A stretch of DNA of 64,000 nucleotides from Brasenia schreberi. Its lineage: Eukaryota; Streptophyta; Magnoliopsida; Nymphaeales; Cabombaceae. Under the pieces are notes generated by a model. The model had not been told where the DNA came from. It was given only the letters and a program-made list of their open reading frames with translations, and did not search any database. Location: positions 11,789,501-11,853,500 of the forward strand of contig JAYKKT010000089.1 in NCBI GenBank assembly GCA_036023115.1. The letters are read 5' to 3'. Of this stretch, positions 1 through 10,149 are shown piece after piece. Numbering within the stretch: the first letter of the stretch is position 1; each line of letters starts with the position of its first letter. The position numbers and the translations under genes were made by a program.

Positions 1-663
1 ATATTAGCAGCTAGCCGTCGTCTCACACGAAATCGATCGTCAACACAGAAAAAGCAGAAAAAACAAGAATCATCACGGAAACCTGGTTTTGCGTCCTTTT
101 GCCCTCCGCTGGTGTTGGCCTTCTCTCGTTCCCCGTTGATAAGATTTTCATCTCTTTCCAGGCAAATAATCCAAAGAAGAACAACGGGGAACGATAACGA
201 TTTCTCTCTAGTTTTTGCTTTCCCGATCATTGTTAGATTACTCTGCTACTTTTTTGCGCTGGATTTTCCCCAGTCATATCGGGCGAAATCCAAGGATATA
301 TTTGGGGTTTCGTATTAAAATCAGACAAGGTTTTGATTGCGAGGCCTTTATTCGGCGTAAACTCCGATTCTTTTTGCTTCTGCGTTAGAAAATCCGGCTG
401 CCCACCGGGATTTTTGTCATCTTTTGCGTGAAGATACCGCCGATCGACTGCATTCCGGCGAGAAATTCGCCGAAGAACCGGCAGTTACCGGCGAAAAGAC
501 GATCGCTTTCAATTGAAGGCTATCATTTTGGTCAAACTTATTTCTTCCAGTAGCGTTCATCCGTCTCACTGACGACCCCTTTTTCTTAACGGAAACGAAT
601 CTTTCCTGTGGATTACTAGTACCTTCATCGAAAATTCCCGGGGAGAGTCTGTGTTTCTCCGCC
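1..663 (+). promoter_or_regulatory. Upstream region and 5' leader of the MED26-like gene
   Basis: This stretch precedes the first coding ATG at 664. It is mixed in composition, richer in CpG than the intergenic DNA downstream, as expected around a housekeeping plant promoter. A 68-codon open frame at 112-318 has no recognisable content and I treat it as chance. I could not assign a TATA box or a transcription start, so the promoter/leader boundary is unknown. Confidence 0.4.
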
Positions 664-3575
664 ATGAACGCGCATTCGGCCACTATCGATCGGTGGAGGA
701 AGTTCTTCAGGAGCGCCGACGGCGATATCTTCGACGTCCTCGAGTTCGCTATCGTCGTAGCGGCGTCAGATTGTCCTGATGACTTCAGAATAAGGAGGGG
801 CGAGATCGCCCAGAAGCTCTTCGCCTGCGGATTGCTTCGTTCCGCCGATTGCGAATCCGTGTCTGTCGATGGGGACGATGGCTCCGAAGAGTTTCGTGCG
901 AAGGAGAGGAAGGTCGTCAGCAGCAGCAGCGACGACGACGATGAGAGGAACAGGACCAGCAATTACAGATACGATGACGCTGAGGCTCTCACGATGGAGA
1001 TCGAGGAATCGTCTCAGATTGTGGATGAAGTTCTCAGAATCAAATTGATCTTGGAAGATCCTGATGAGGTCTTGCAATCGTTCATTTTCTTTATTCTTCG
1101 GTGAAAATTTAGATGAATAGTTTCCTAATCCCCATTTGCTGATAGTAGTCCGTCTACTCTTTTTATATGCATATTCTGATTGTTGGATCTCTGCAAATCC
1201 GAAGTAGATCATATCCTTGTCGCTGTTATGATGAAATTTGATTGTTGGTCTCAACTTTCTTAGTTCGAATTGATGAATGTAAAGTTCGAGGTTTCTCTAC
1301 GAGTCTGCAATGCTGTCTTCGCTGCATAATGTGTGTTACATGGTTTAATAACTATAAATTTAGATGAAGATAGCTTATGTTGCTTTACTCAGTTCTGTAA
1401 ACATCAAGCATGGTTTGGCAGTATGTGAAATCAGAACATCAAAATCTACCGTGTTGCAACTGGTATCTGATTTCCATCTTGGTGTTTCTTTTTGCAGTCT
1501 GATTCTTCCGTGTCGGAGTCACTGAGGAGGCTGCAATTGATGGAGCTGTCCGTCGACATCTTGCAGGTAAATATAGGATCCTCCTTAATTTTATGAATTT
1601 TGCGTCTCTCTCTAATTTTATGAATTTTGCGCCTCTCCCTCCCCCCAAAAAAATAGTGTCATTGGCAGCCGAATTAAATTAGAAGCTTGTGACTTCTTTT
1701 CTTGCCAGGCGACCGAAGTTGGAAGAGCTGTTAGCAGGTTGAAGAAGCGTACGAGTAACCAGATAAGAAGTCTTGCCAAGATGCTTATAAGGTGAAATTG
1801 GTTGCTCATTTTATACTCTTGTGGATATCTCTCATCTTCACCACCTAATTTTGATTTCTTTTATCCATTGTTACAGCGGGTGGAAGAATATGGTTGATGA
1901 ATGGGTACAAACCACAAATACCGTGTGTGGTAAATGCATTTTTCTGTTCCTACATGATCGATTACAGCTTTGCTGTAAGGAAATTATTTAAAGAAAAAAA
2001 AACACCCTCTTTCATTCTCTTGTTTTGCTATATCTTAGGCGACTCTCCAGACTATGTCAATCCTCCCACAATGGGTGAAGGGGAGGGGCTCCCATCTCCT
2101 CCTCTGGATGAAGGAGCTTTCCTGACGGCAGATACTACACTTGAACTCTCTAAGGTAAACTTAATAATTCAGAACATGATGTGTTCTTTTCCCCCTGAAG
2201 ACATTTTTTTCTTTTGAATTTCATTGGATCCTTGTTTGTGCTGATTTAGTTTTGCCTTGTTTCGTGGGACTTTATTTCTTACAAATGTGAAGTTCTTTGA
2301 TGGGATGGATGATGACGAGAGTGAGTTTCCACTTTGAAAATTTGTATTTTCTCAACAGCATTTGCAGCATTTTTTGGTATCAATTTTTGTCCATCACATT
2401 GCAGAACCAAGGGATTGTGGTGGGCATGGCAAGAGCAAGGAACAAGAAAAAAAATCAAAGGCAGGGAAAGATCAACAGAAGAAGAAAGCTCAAAATGCTG
2501 AGGAATATGCATGTAGGGAAGGGAGGGTGAGGAAAGAAGAGGTAATTGTGAATAACAAGCAGGCAAATGTGACAAATAGCCAGGCACCGAAAGAAAATTC
2601 ATGTCCTGGAAGACTTCCAGAGTTAGTTGGAAAGGAAGAATCTGTTGCAGGCAATAGGCAAACCAAGGCAACACATTCTCATACTCCGGTCAACAGCATG
2701 GATCCTGGTAGACCTCCGGTGAAATCAATAGATAAGAAACTCATTACTAAACCAAAGCTAAAACAGAGACCGGACTGTATGCAGAAAACAGCATCCGTGA
2801 CCCTTCAGGATGTAAGTGATATTCAATGTGATAATTTTTTATTTTTGTCTTGCAAAATAGTAAGCATACATGAAAACTACTACCAATAATTTATCTCTGT
2901 TGTTTGGCTTGTAGAAATCCAAATGCTCAGATGACATGTTGGTTAAAGTAAAGCTGGAGGCTGCCAAGAGAAAGCTTCATGAAGGATACCAACAAGCTGA
3001 GAATGGTTGGTAGTTCCATTTACGTATATTTCTGTGTCATCTTGTTTTTTCGTTTCACAGTCAGAGTATTTGTCTCTAGGCAATATCTAGGATCTTTAGT
3101 GCTTCTCTACTGTTCCAACCATATTTTCCCTAGGAGATTTATCCTATTTATGTTATTCCATATAACATAAGACAGTTTGGAAGGAAACAGTTAACATGAT
3201 CTTCCTTTATGAGTTGAATGCTAATAGGCACAGAATCAAACTATACAGCATCGAAAAATCCATGTCGCCAACCCCACTCAGTGTGGGAAATGGCTCAGTT
3301 TTGGTTCTGGTATTGGTGATGGTAAGCTATAGCAGGTATTAGAGTTGTGATCGATAAGAGCATTTGTTAGCACCATCTGAATTTACTATTGTCAGAGTTC
3401 TCAAGGACGTGTCTGGTTCTCACTGTAATCATTGTCCTTCTTGGTGGCAGCAAAGAAGCAGCGGACAATCCAAGTCATGGAGTTGCATGATCTGCCGAAG
3501 CAGGGCTTGCTACGGAGAAATCCCCATCCAAAGCCAGGTTTTCACAATCGAAAATGGAATAACAAGAGGCATTAA
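664..3575 (+). CDS. MED26: MED26-like Mediator subunit (TFIIS N-terminal domain), nine coding exons
   Basis: Coding exons read 664-1068, 1498-1566, 1709-1791, 1877-1929, 2039-2154, 2293-2320, 2405-2811, 2915-3005 and 3451-3575. They sum to 1377 nt (458 aa) with every GT-AG junction in phase. The N-terminus (WRKFFRSADGDIFDVLEFAI) and a helical TFIIS N-terminal/LW domain at about residues 116-203, including VDEVLRIKLIL, VGRAV and SGWKNMVDEW, match plant Mediator subunit 26b/c. An acidic patch (LPSPPLDEGAF, FFDGMDDDE) follows, then a Lys/Gln-rich linker. The C-terminal block KLEAAKRKLHEGYQQAE, running into KKQRTIQVMELHDLPK, is the family signature. MED26 proteins join the nuclear Mediator complex bridging activators and RNA polymerase II; the role here is inferred from the family. 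Exon 1 could read on beyond 1068, but the join to SDSSVSES fits the family better. Intron 8 holds an old LINE tail. Confidence 0.88.
3253..3300 (+). repeat. Degenerate RTE LINE tail in MED26-like intron 8
   Basis: The stretch resembles the last ~45 bases of the RTE LINE family in this window: an ATCCATGT..GCCAACCCC core, then GTGTGGGAAATGGCTCAG. The terminal TTG repeats have decayed into a T/G-rich tract. No convincing target-site duplication is visible, so the call rests on similarity only. Confidence 0.45.
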
Positions 3576-3860
3576 TGTGTTCATCTGAAAGAGATCCGAG
3601 CTTCAAGCCCCAATAGGTAGCTTCCATCTTCACTGGTTTACGTGAAGAAATCAAATCTTGTAGCTCCGTTATTGACAAAAAAGCCACTTGTGCATGACAG
3701 ATGCCCTGGTGATGAAAGTGTGGCTCCTATTTCCTCCAATGTGGAGTTTGATTCACCAAAATGCAGGAAATGTCACCTTACTTTCCAAATCAAGATCAAG
3801 GGAGGTGAATATAAGAAACCCCGATGTGGTTGCTTATATGGAGAATCTGTAATTTTATGA
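3576..3860 (+). other. MED26-like 3' region with an unexplained Cys-containing open frame
   Basis: Downstream of the stop at 3573-3575 the same reading frame reopens after one further stop and runs to 3860 (72 codons from the ATG at 3642). It encodes a CRKC pair followed about 20 residues later by CGC, in a Lys-rich context (KIKGGEYKKPRCGC), which looks like a small zinc-binding module. I do not recognise the family. It could be 3'-UTR sequence open by chance, the relic of a C-terminal exon, or an alternative last exon. Confidence 0.3.
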
Positions 3861-3968
3861 CATTTCAATCTCCATAACTGTCGACTCTCTTGACGCTGCT
3901 TGCATCAGGCTCAAATTTGTCGTCTCATTTCTGATATTAATTAATGAAAACTTGTCCTGCAGCTACTT

Positions 3969-4017
3969 TAGCCGACCCCATGTAGTATGGGAAAAGGCTA
4001 AGTTGTAGTTGATGTTG
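3969..4017 (+). mobile_element. 49-bp 5'-truncated RTE LINE insertion with target-site duplication
   Basis: The insert consists only of the terminal bases of the RTE family (GCCGACCCCATGTAGTATGG, then GAAAAGGCTAAG and a decayed TTG tail). A 16-bp direct duplication flanks it: 3953-3968 and 4018-4033, 15 of 16 bases identical (TGTCCTGCAGCTACTT against TGTCCTGCATCTACTT). The orientation follows from the TTG tail at the right end. It lies just downstream of the MED26-like gene. Confidence 0.8.
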
Positions 4018-4385
4018 TGTCCTGCATCTACTTGTTCCATAATATCTGAAGGCTCTTTAATGCTTAGTTTACTTGTGTTTACATCTAATCTGTTGTGGAA
4101 CTTATGCATGTTTTATAGGAATTAATATGACAATTACTTCTCATGTAAGTGGTAGCATCCTTTTGAAAGCAACAGGGTAATGGTGAGTTTATGACATTGG
4201 TGTCAGGTAGTTGTATTTACTCATACCTTGAAGCATCAGTTTAGTTAATGAGAGAGAGAGAGACAGTAGTTGGGGAAGAACCTTGAACTTCCTTGATCTA
4301 GATATGACTAGTTAATTAAGATTAAATTCTTGTCTTGGCAGATCCCTGAGTTCCTGTAAAGTTGATATTCTGTTTGTTGTCCATG

Positions 4386-4525
4386 TTTTTTTTTTGTTAC
4401 AAGGAGAGGCTGAAGCCTAACACACGCACCCACACATGCACCTTCTGGGAGTTGAACTCCCCACCAGCAGCAATGGCGCTAGAGCGCCCTGCCATTGAGC
4501 TAACGCTCTTGGACACACCACACCT
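4386..4525 (-). mobile_element. tRNA-derived SINE-like element
   Basis: On the minus strand there is a tRNA-like D-arm/A-box (TTAGCTCAATGGCAGGGC, complement of about 4491-4507). About 40 bases on is a T-arm/B-box (GGGAGTTCAACTCCC, complement of 4447-4461), close to the pol III consensus. A tRNA-unrelated body and an A-tract (complement of the T run at 4386-4395) follow, as in plant SINEs. The anticodon arm is not a good fold, so a functional tRNA gene is unlikely. I found no target-site duplication. Confidence 0.55.
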
Positions 4526-4556
4526 ATTGGTCAGAAGACCAAGCACAATAGTGACT

Positions 4557-4617
4557 AGAATCCATGCAGCCGACCTCTCCTAGGTTACTCAGTGTGAGAG
4601 AAGTCTCGGTTTTGGTA
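4557..4617 (+). repeat. Degenerate RTE-like LINE tail
   Basis: GAATCCATGCAGCCGACCTC followed by a GTGTGAG..GTCTCGGTTTTGG stretch resembles the 3' terminus of the RTE family, but is much more diverged than the copy at 3969. No duplication of flanks was found. It abuts the SINE-like element. Confidence 0.4.
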
Positions 4618-6420
4618 GCAGTGAACCTCATTGTATTAATTTTATTTTTTCTTTCTGTATTATAGGAAGTTGGTTCTTTCCCAAAATAGAATTTGTCAAA
4701 TCGTGGTGGCAACCGTTTGGAAAATTTGGTTCACCGTACATGTAGTAAATGTTTTTTCTTTGAGGAACATAATGTTGAGAAGTGCTGTTGTACATTCTGA
4801 GTTCTATTTTTCCTTTTGTAACTGTGAGGAACTGACTACCTTTTCAGGCCATGACCATGGACGGAGGACCTTTGTCTAGGTCTTAGCAGGTTGAGTTGTG
4901 TGGAACATAATTATCAAAAGCACTCTTATGTGCCTGCAAAAGCGGACTAGCACCTTATTAACACCAAAAATTATATGAGATCCGAGATTCCACTTCCAAC
5001 AATAATGGTCTCTTTTCAATATGGACACATGCAACGAACCTAAGGAGATTCTATCAAAACCAACAATTAATAACCCATTATAACCGTAAAGTGAAAATAT
5101 TGGCTCATTATCAAATATCACATTACTACGTTTTAAAATTAGGTATAAGAGTTATGAGTTACTGTGCAAGAGTTAGAAAAGTTGAGGAGTTGGATAAGTA
5201 GAAAAGAATCTGGAATTAGTCTATCATGAAATACAGAAAGGAGTGACTATTCACTTAGATCAACATCAACCTCTCATTTATTTATTTTATTTCTTTTGCC
5301 TTCTTTTTTGCTAGTTATAATTCTTACTTGTAGCTTTCCTATTTATAGTAAATAAAGAACACCTTATCAGTCTGGTGTTTTTGCGTTTAGTTGATAATCA
5401 AACCTATAATTATCAACTTATACCCTAAATTCTAAAGTTCGGCAACAATCCATTTTTTGACAGATTTTCTTAATTCTTAAACATGTAGAAAGCTCCTCAT
5501 TTACTATCCAACTTAATCAAGAATTACTCAAATCTGGGTTTGGCCGACTACAATAGGGGGAAAAGTCTGACAAAGACCTCATTCAAACGAATAGGACTTC
5601 TTAGGGAAGGTTATAACTCCGCCGATTATGGTCGGAGGGGTTAATTTTTTTTTTCTTGGAAAGTTCTGGTTTTCTTTGAGAAATCAAAAACTGTGTAAAT
5701 CATAACTCGAATAAGAAAATTATAGCCAAAACAATTAGACCCTATTAGAAAGCCTTTAATTAGGTTGCCGATTTGATCCCGATAAATTAGAAAATTCACT
5801 AAAAACTTGTCGTGATTGCCCTTTTTTTTGTTTGATAACTTTATATGTCTATTTACTAATGCATCAAGAATCACACCATTGAATTTCTGTCGAGAAATAT
5901 CGCGCTAAAATATCAAGAGTTTATCAAGCTATCCGTAGTCAACTCAAATTTCCATCCCAAGGTGACTCAAACTCTCGAGGTTGTTGAGTTTCTAGCACGA
6001 TTCAATACAAAACTCGAAAAGTGCCTCAAAAAGGAGCAAGTGCCTTGATTTACCAATCCTCTTTGGGATACATATCAGGGGATTTCCAAGGACGGACCTG
6101 TAACTCGCTTGGTCTTGAATGTACTCGAAGTTTACTTTGGAGGATGGAGATTAGTGTTCCTTGGCACGCCCTGCACCCAAGCAACTTAAAGCAATGGGAT
6201 GTCCATGTCATTTAAGGTGTTCATCCTGAGCGGCACAAAAAACGCCTTAAGCTTCTCTTAGGTGCTTAATCACTAATTAAGCAGGTGCTTAAGTGCGCAT
6301 ATAGCAAACATGCAATGCAAGGGACCCTAAACTTGTTTGCATAACTCCCCCTTGCCCAAATCCGCAAATCACGATTACAGCCCTCTGCTTGATGAACATT
6401 GCCAAATTCTGTTGCAAGTG
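4618..6420. other. Intergenic, no gene recognised
   Basis: A+T-rich sequence with only short open frames that lack family resemblance or codon structure. I see no RNA gene or intact transposon. A short GC-richer patch around 5530-5640 and another at 6020-6230 could be old transposon pieces but cannot be assigned. Confidence 0.4.

Positions 6421-6422
<2 letters not shown>

Positions 6423-6462
<40 letters not shown>
6423..6462 (+). repeat. (TC)20 microsatellite
   Basis: Twenty uninterrupted TC dinucleotides. It lies in non-coding DNA; the Ser-Leu run it encodes in one frame is an artefact. Confidence 0.95.
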
Positions 6463-6465
<3 letters not shown>

Positions 6466-7010
6466 CTTATTGGATTCTATTCTTACTTTTTATACTTAAG
6501 CACTTGGCTTACGATCTCGATTCCTATAAATTTCTGTTAATTTTGTTATTTATGTTGCAATTACATAAATGAGTAAGGAATATAAGTTGGTGAATGTCTC
6601 ATTTGGGATATATATATATATATAAATAAATAATGGGAGTTGCTAGACAACCTCTCATGATAACAATTGTTTGATTATCACCACCATTCATGTAATCAAT
6701 CGGATAATGGTGAAGAAGTTGTTTGTTTCTTGCTACATATGCATTAAATGGTATCAATCCTTATGTTGATGGGTGACTGTCATTCATTAGATCATACGGA
6801 TGGCGTATATTATCTAGTAGAGTATGGCATGTGAGGTTGTCTAACAATTCCAAGTTTCGCTCTATATATACCGTAAATGCATAATGTCTTTTAATACATG
6901 ATCTTAAATAAACTCTCCACCCTTCGATCTTTGAGATCATGCAAGAGATTTGAACTACTTTACAAGTACAATGATACTTTTAATTCAAAATCTATCGTTG
7001 ATCTAAAAGA

Positions 7011-7544
7011 TTGAATGGTGAAAAATTTTATGCTAGATGAAGCACATATGTATTTAGAACTCCTCATACATACATATATATATATAAGTGATTGAATCCT
7101 ATTCAACCATCTTGTCTACTCATATTCGACAATTGTTTCTCGAGAGCATGAGTCTAATAGTAATGTCTTTTATACTTTTCTAAAACATCTTAAAAAAATT
7201 AATTACACACATGCGAGAGAAGATTAAAGGTGGACATGATCTGGTTTTTCATGTATGTGTGTATATATATTATATAAACATATACACATGTATATACATA
7301 CACACATGTGTGTGTGCGCACGGTCACGTGTATATTATATATATATATATATATGTATATGTATATATGGACACATGTAGTTAGACGTTTTATCTTTTGC
7401 TGTTCCTTATATTGAAATGTAAATGATGAATACAAGTGGCTGGTAATGTATATATATGTATATATGTATATATATATATGTATATATGTATATATATATG
7501 TATATATGTATATATATATATGTATATATGTATATATATATGTA

Positions 7545-7577
<33 letters not shown>

Positions 7578-7650
7578 GGACACATGTAGTTAGACGTTTT
7601 ATCTTTTGGTGTTCCTTATATTGAAATGTAAATGATGAATACAAGTGGCT

Positions 7651-7733
<83 letters not shown>

Positions 7734-7789
7734 GTATGAGGAGTTCTAAATACATATGTGCTTCATCTAGCATAAAAATTTTCACCATT

Positions 7790-7792
<3 letters not shown>
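7011..7792. repeat. 60-bp inverted repeat pair (7011-7070 / 7733-7792)
   Basis: The segment 7011-7070, starting TTGAATGGTG and containing GCTAGATGAAGCACATATG, recurs as its reverse complement at 7733-7792 with one mismatch in about 60. The two arms are 662 bp apart and enclose AT/GTATA microsatellites plus two of the 76-bp units described separately. They are not at the ends of a recognisable element and I see no flanking duplication. An inversion or fold-back of a once-single locus fits. Confidence 0.85.
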
Positions 7793-7826
<34 letters not shown>

Positions 7827-7991
7827 ACACATGTAGTTAGACGTTTTATCTTTTGGTGTTCCTTATATTGAAATGTAAATGATGAATACAAGTGGCTGGT
7901 TATATATATATATATGGACACATGTAGTTAGACGTTTTATCTTTTGGTGTTCCTTATATTGAAATGTAAATGATGAATACAAGTGGCTGGT
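7369..7991 (+). repeat. Four 76-bp units separated by AT-rich microsatellites
   Basis: Nearly identical units at 7369-7444, 7578-7653, 7825-7900 and 7916-7991 each begin GGACACATGTAGTTAGACG and end ACAAGTGGCTGGT. Copy 1 differs at one site in the middle (TTTTGCTG against TTTTGGTG). Spacers consist of TA or TATATG repeats of different length, so the units have spread by unequal exchange or template switching within microsatellite DNA. There is no coding capacity. Confidence 0.9.
7653..7720 (+). repeat. (TA)34 microsatellite
   Basis: A long perfect TA tract inside the 76-bp repeat region, passing into TGTATG repeats. Tracts of this kind are unstable and often misassembled. Confidence 0.95.
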
Positions 7992-8782
7992 TATTTCGTT
8001 TATGATTAATGATTAATAATAATATATTTTACTTTTAATCTTTTGTGTCCCACTAAGTCGCTTTAGGTGATTAGCCAAATGAAGGGTGAGCCGCTTAAGG
8101 GCCACTAAGCGCTACTGTTAACAACCAGATGGCGTTGTTCCTAGGAAACACCGTTGAGTTTGGCCCAGGCCATTTATGCTTTGTAGGGATCGCGATGTTG
8201 CACCCACCTATGGAGACGGAACCCAACCAAGACGAGGCTAGGATTACCTGGCTTGACTGGTTTCGGGCAAAAGCCAAATCTTTGGCCAACTATGAGATAA
8301 GTGTAATAAAAACACCTTTTAAGTATTTCAAAAATGACTGCAACAGTCCGATGCTTGCATACATGGAAATCAATCACCAAAAGTGACTATAAAATGCCTT
8401 AGATAAGGCTCAAATCACTTAAACAAGAATCTAAACTGAATACACTCTTCATTAATCAGCCAAAAGATATACTTAACATCATACAATATTGAGCCTTTTA
8501 TAGAAAGTGACTGTTAACAACCACTATGACCAACAACTAGATTTCTAATTGTTGGACTGCTTCCAATGGCTAGAAATCTGGTTGTTGGAGGTCAAGCAGG
8601 AGAAAGTTGCTTGGTTATTTACTAGTTGTTGAAGTACTTTGATGATATTAGTCATTGAATTACATTTAGCATTGTTGTCTCTTCTTGAACAAAGACAAAA
8701 ATAATAAAAAAGAAAAAAAAGAGGCGTAATAATAAGGGGAGTGACCTCAAGTGACACCAAAATCTTGAAGAAGTTTTCTTAG
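7992..8782. other. Intergenic, no gene recognised
   Basis: No supported gene. Three overlapping short frames at 8095-8386 are mutually exclusive and have no family resemblance. Confidence 0.4.
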
Positions 8783-9064
8783 CTAGGTCAGTTTTAATAG
8801 AGGAGAGAGACACCTTCTTTTTATATTTTCATGAGATAATAGTCTCCAAGAAAGATAGTCCGGCGTGAACTGCTTGTGATTGATATCACCACTCCAATCT
8901 ACATCAGTACAAACAATTAAATTGAGTGAGGATGAAGAAGATAAGAATACTCTCTTTTGAGTGGTATGTTGGATATATCTTACTATCCTCATGACATCAC
9001 TCAAATGCACTATGGTAGGTGCATGTTGTAATAGACTCACTATAAATAGTACGAGTGATGTCAT
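8783..9064 (-). pseudogene. Copia retrotransposon RNase H-proximal fragment
   Basis: The frame reads through blocks typical of the Copia polyprotein end: a HAPTIVHLSDVMRIVRYIQHT stretch, a Ser-rich linker, then DVDWSGD where the family has the catalytic-type DADWAGD. The usual DRRST motif is degraded. No LTR or other pol part is adjacent on this strand, so this is an isolated relic. Confidence 0.7.
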
Positions 9065-10149
9065 GACAAGTGATAATAAGATATGTGAGAGATTTAATTA
9101 TATGTCTATATGGGATGAGATGGTTCTCCATATGTAAGTCTCATTTTTTTATTAACCACCTTTGGTGTCTCAACTATTTTATCATCTATTAAACCTTGTA
9201 TCAAATACAACATGAAGTACTAGAAACTTTATATTATATGAGATCTGAATATTTACCGAAAAAAGAAAGTTACACCCTCATTTTTCTCAAACTTTTACCT
9301 TTTAAGTTAGTTTAGGAACTAAGTGTTAACTTTTTGGTTCCCAATGAAAATACAAAAGTCCCAGAACTATGGAACTTTGTTTTCAAGGACACCAAGTTGT
9401 AAGCCTAAAAGACCATAAGTTCCAACAATTTTCACAATACAAACCAGCCAAAAATCTATACTCTCAAGTTAAAAAACCACAGCTGAAAATTGGACTATTA
9501 CAATCACTATTGAAGCACTTAAGGTACTATTTTATTACATGATGTCAAAACCTAACCACTCTTTTTGATAGTTGTGGTACTATATTGGGAAGCATGCTCA
9601 ATTATAGAAGTCATTCTCAAGGTATAAACGTACTTGATTTTCTACTATATTGCTCCTACACCTATCCAAGTAAGCATATCTCTTCATCTAAAGGACCTTC
9701 TATCAAATTTGAATTCTTCTTATATTATGATTGAAGAGCTTGAATTTTTGTTTAACTAGTTTCAATTACAAAATATGAACCCAATGAATGGAAAAACTAC
9801 TTTTATTTTAAATAGTTATGGAGTTATGTAAGTGGAATAAAAGTAAAACCTCCCATGAATATTAGTTTGAAATAAAAAGAAAATATGAAGGTCATAAAAT
9901 CATTATATGGGTTCCTATGAATAATGTGAGTTATCACATATGAGATAGCTTGGTGGATTTTATAAATACTGGAGATACATGAGAATATTTGAAAAAATCT
10001 CATGTTCAAAGTGATGTAGCCCATAGGATGGTAGTTTGGGACAAAATCTATCTCTTAGACAAGTGGATAAGGGTTAAATGAATTTTTTACTAAATTTTCA
10101 AATGTTTGGAACTAACTTTGTGGTTATAAAAGAAATACACATATTGTGT
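9065..10149. other. A+T-rich intergenic DNA, possibly decayed Copia 5' part
   Basis: No intact frame. Position and composition would allow the decayed gag end of the Copia remnant that follows on the + strand, but I cannot align it confidently. I found no LTR. Confidence 0.3.

Noticed and set aside
417..1254. Two long minus-strand frames over MED26 exon 1
   Set aside because: They are antisense to a well-supported exon and are low in complexity (Ser/Leu and Ala/Val runs).
4436..4515. Functional tRNA gene on the minus strand
   Set aside because: A- and B-boxes are present, but the anticodon and acceptor arms do not fold convincingly and an A-tail follows, so SINE-like is the better call.
7199..7788. 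128- and 132-codon Tyr-Ile-rich frames
   Set aside because: They are translations of TA/TATG microsatellites.
7011..7991. CRISPR-like array (76-bp repeats with spacers)
   Set aside because: The spacers are AT microsatellites of variable length in a plant nuclear genome; there are no cas genes.
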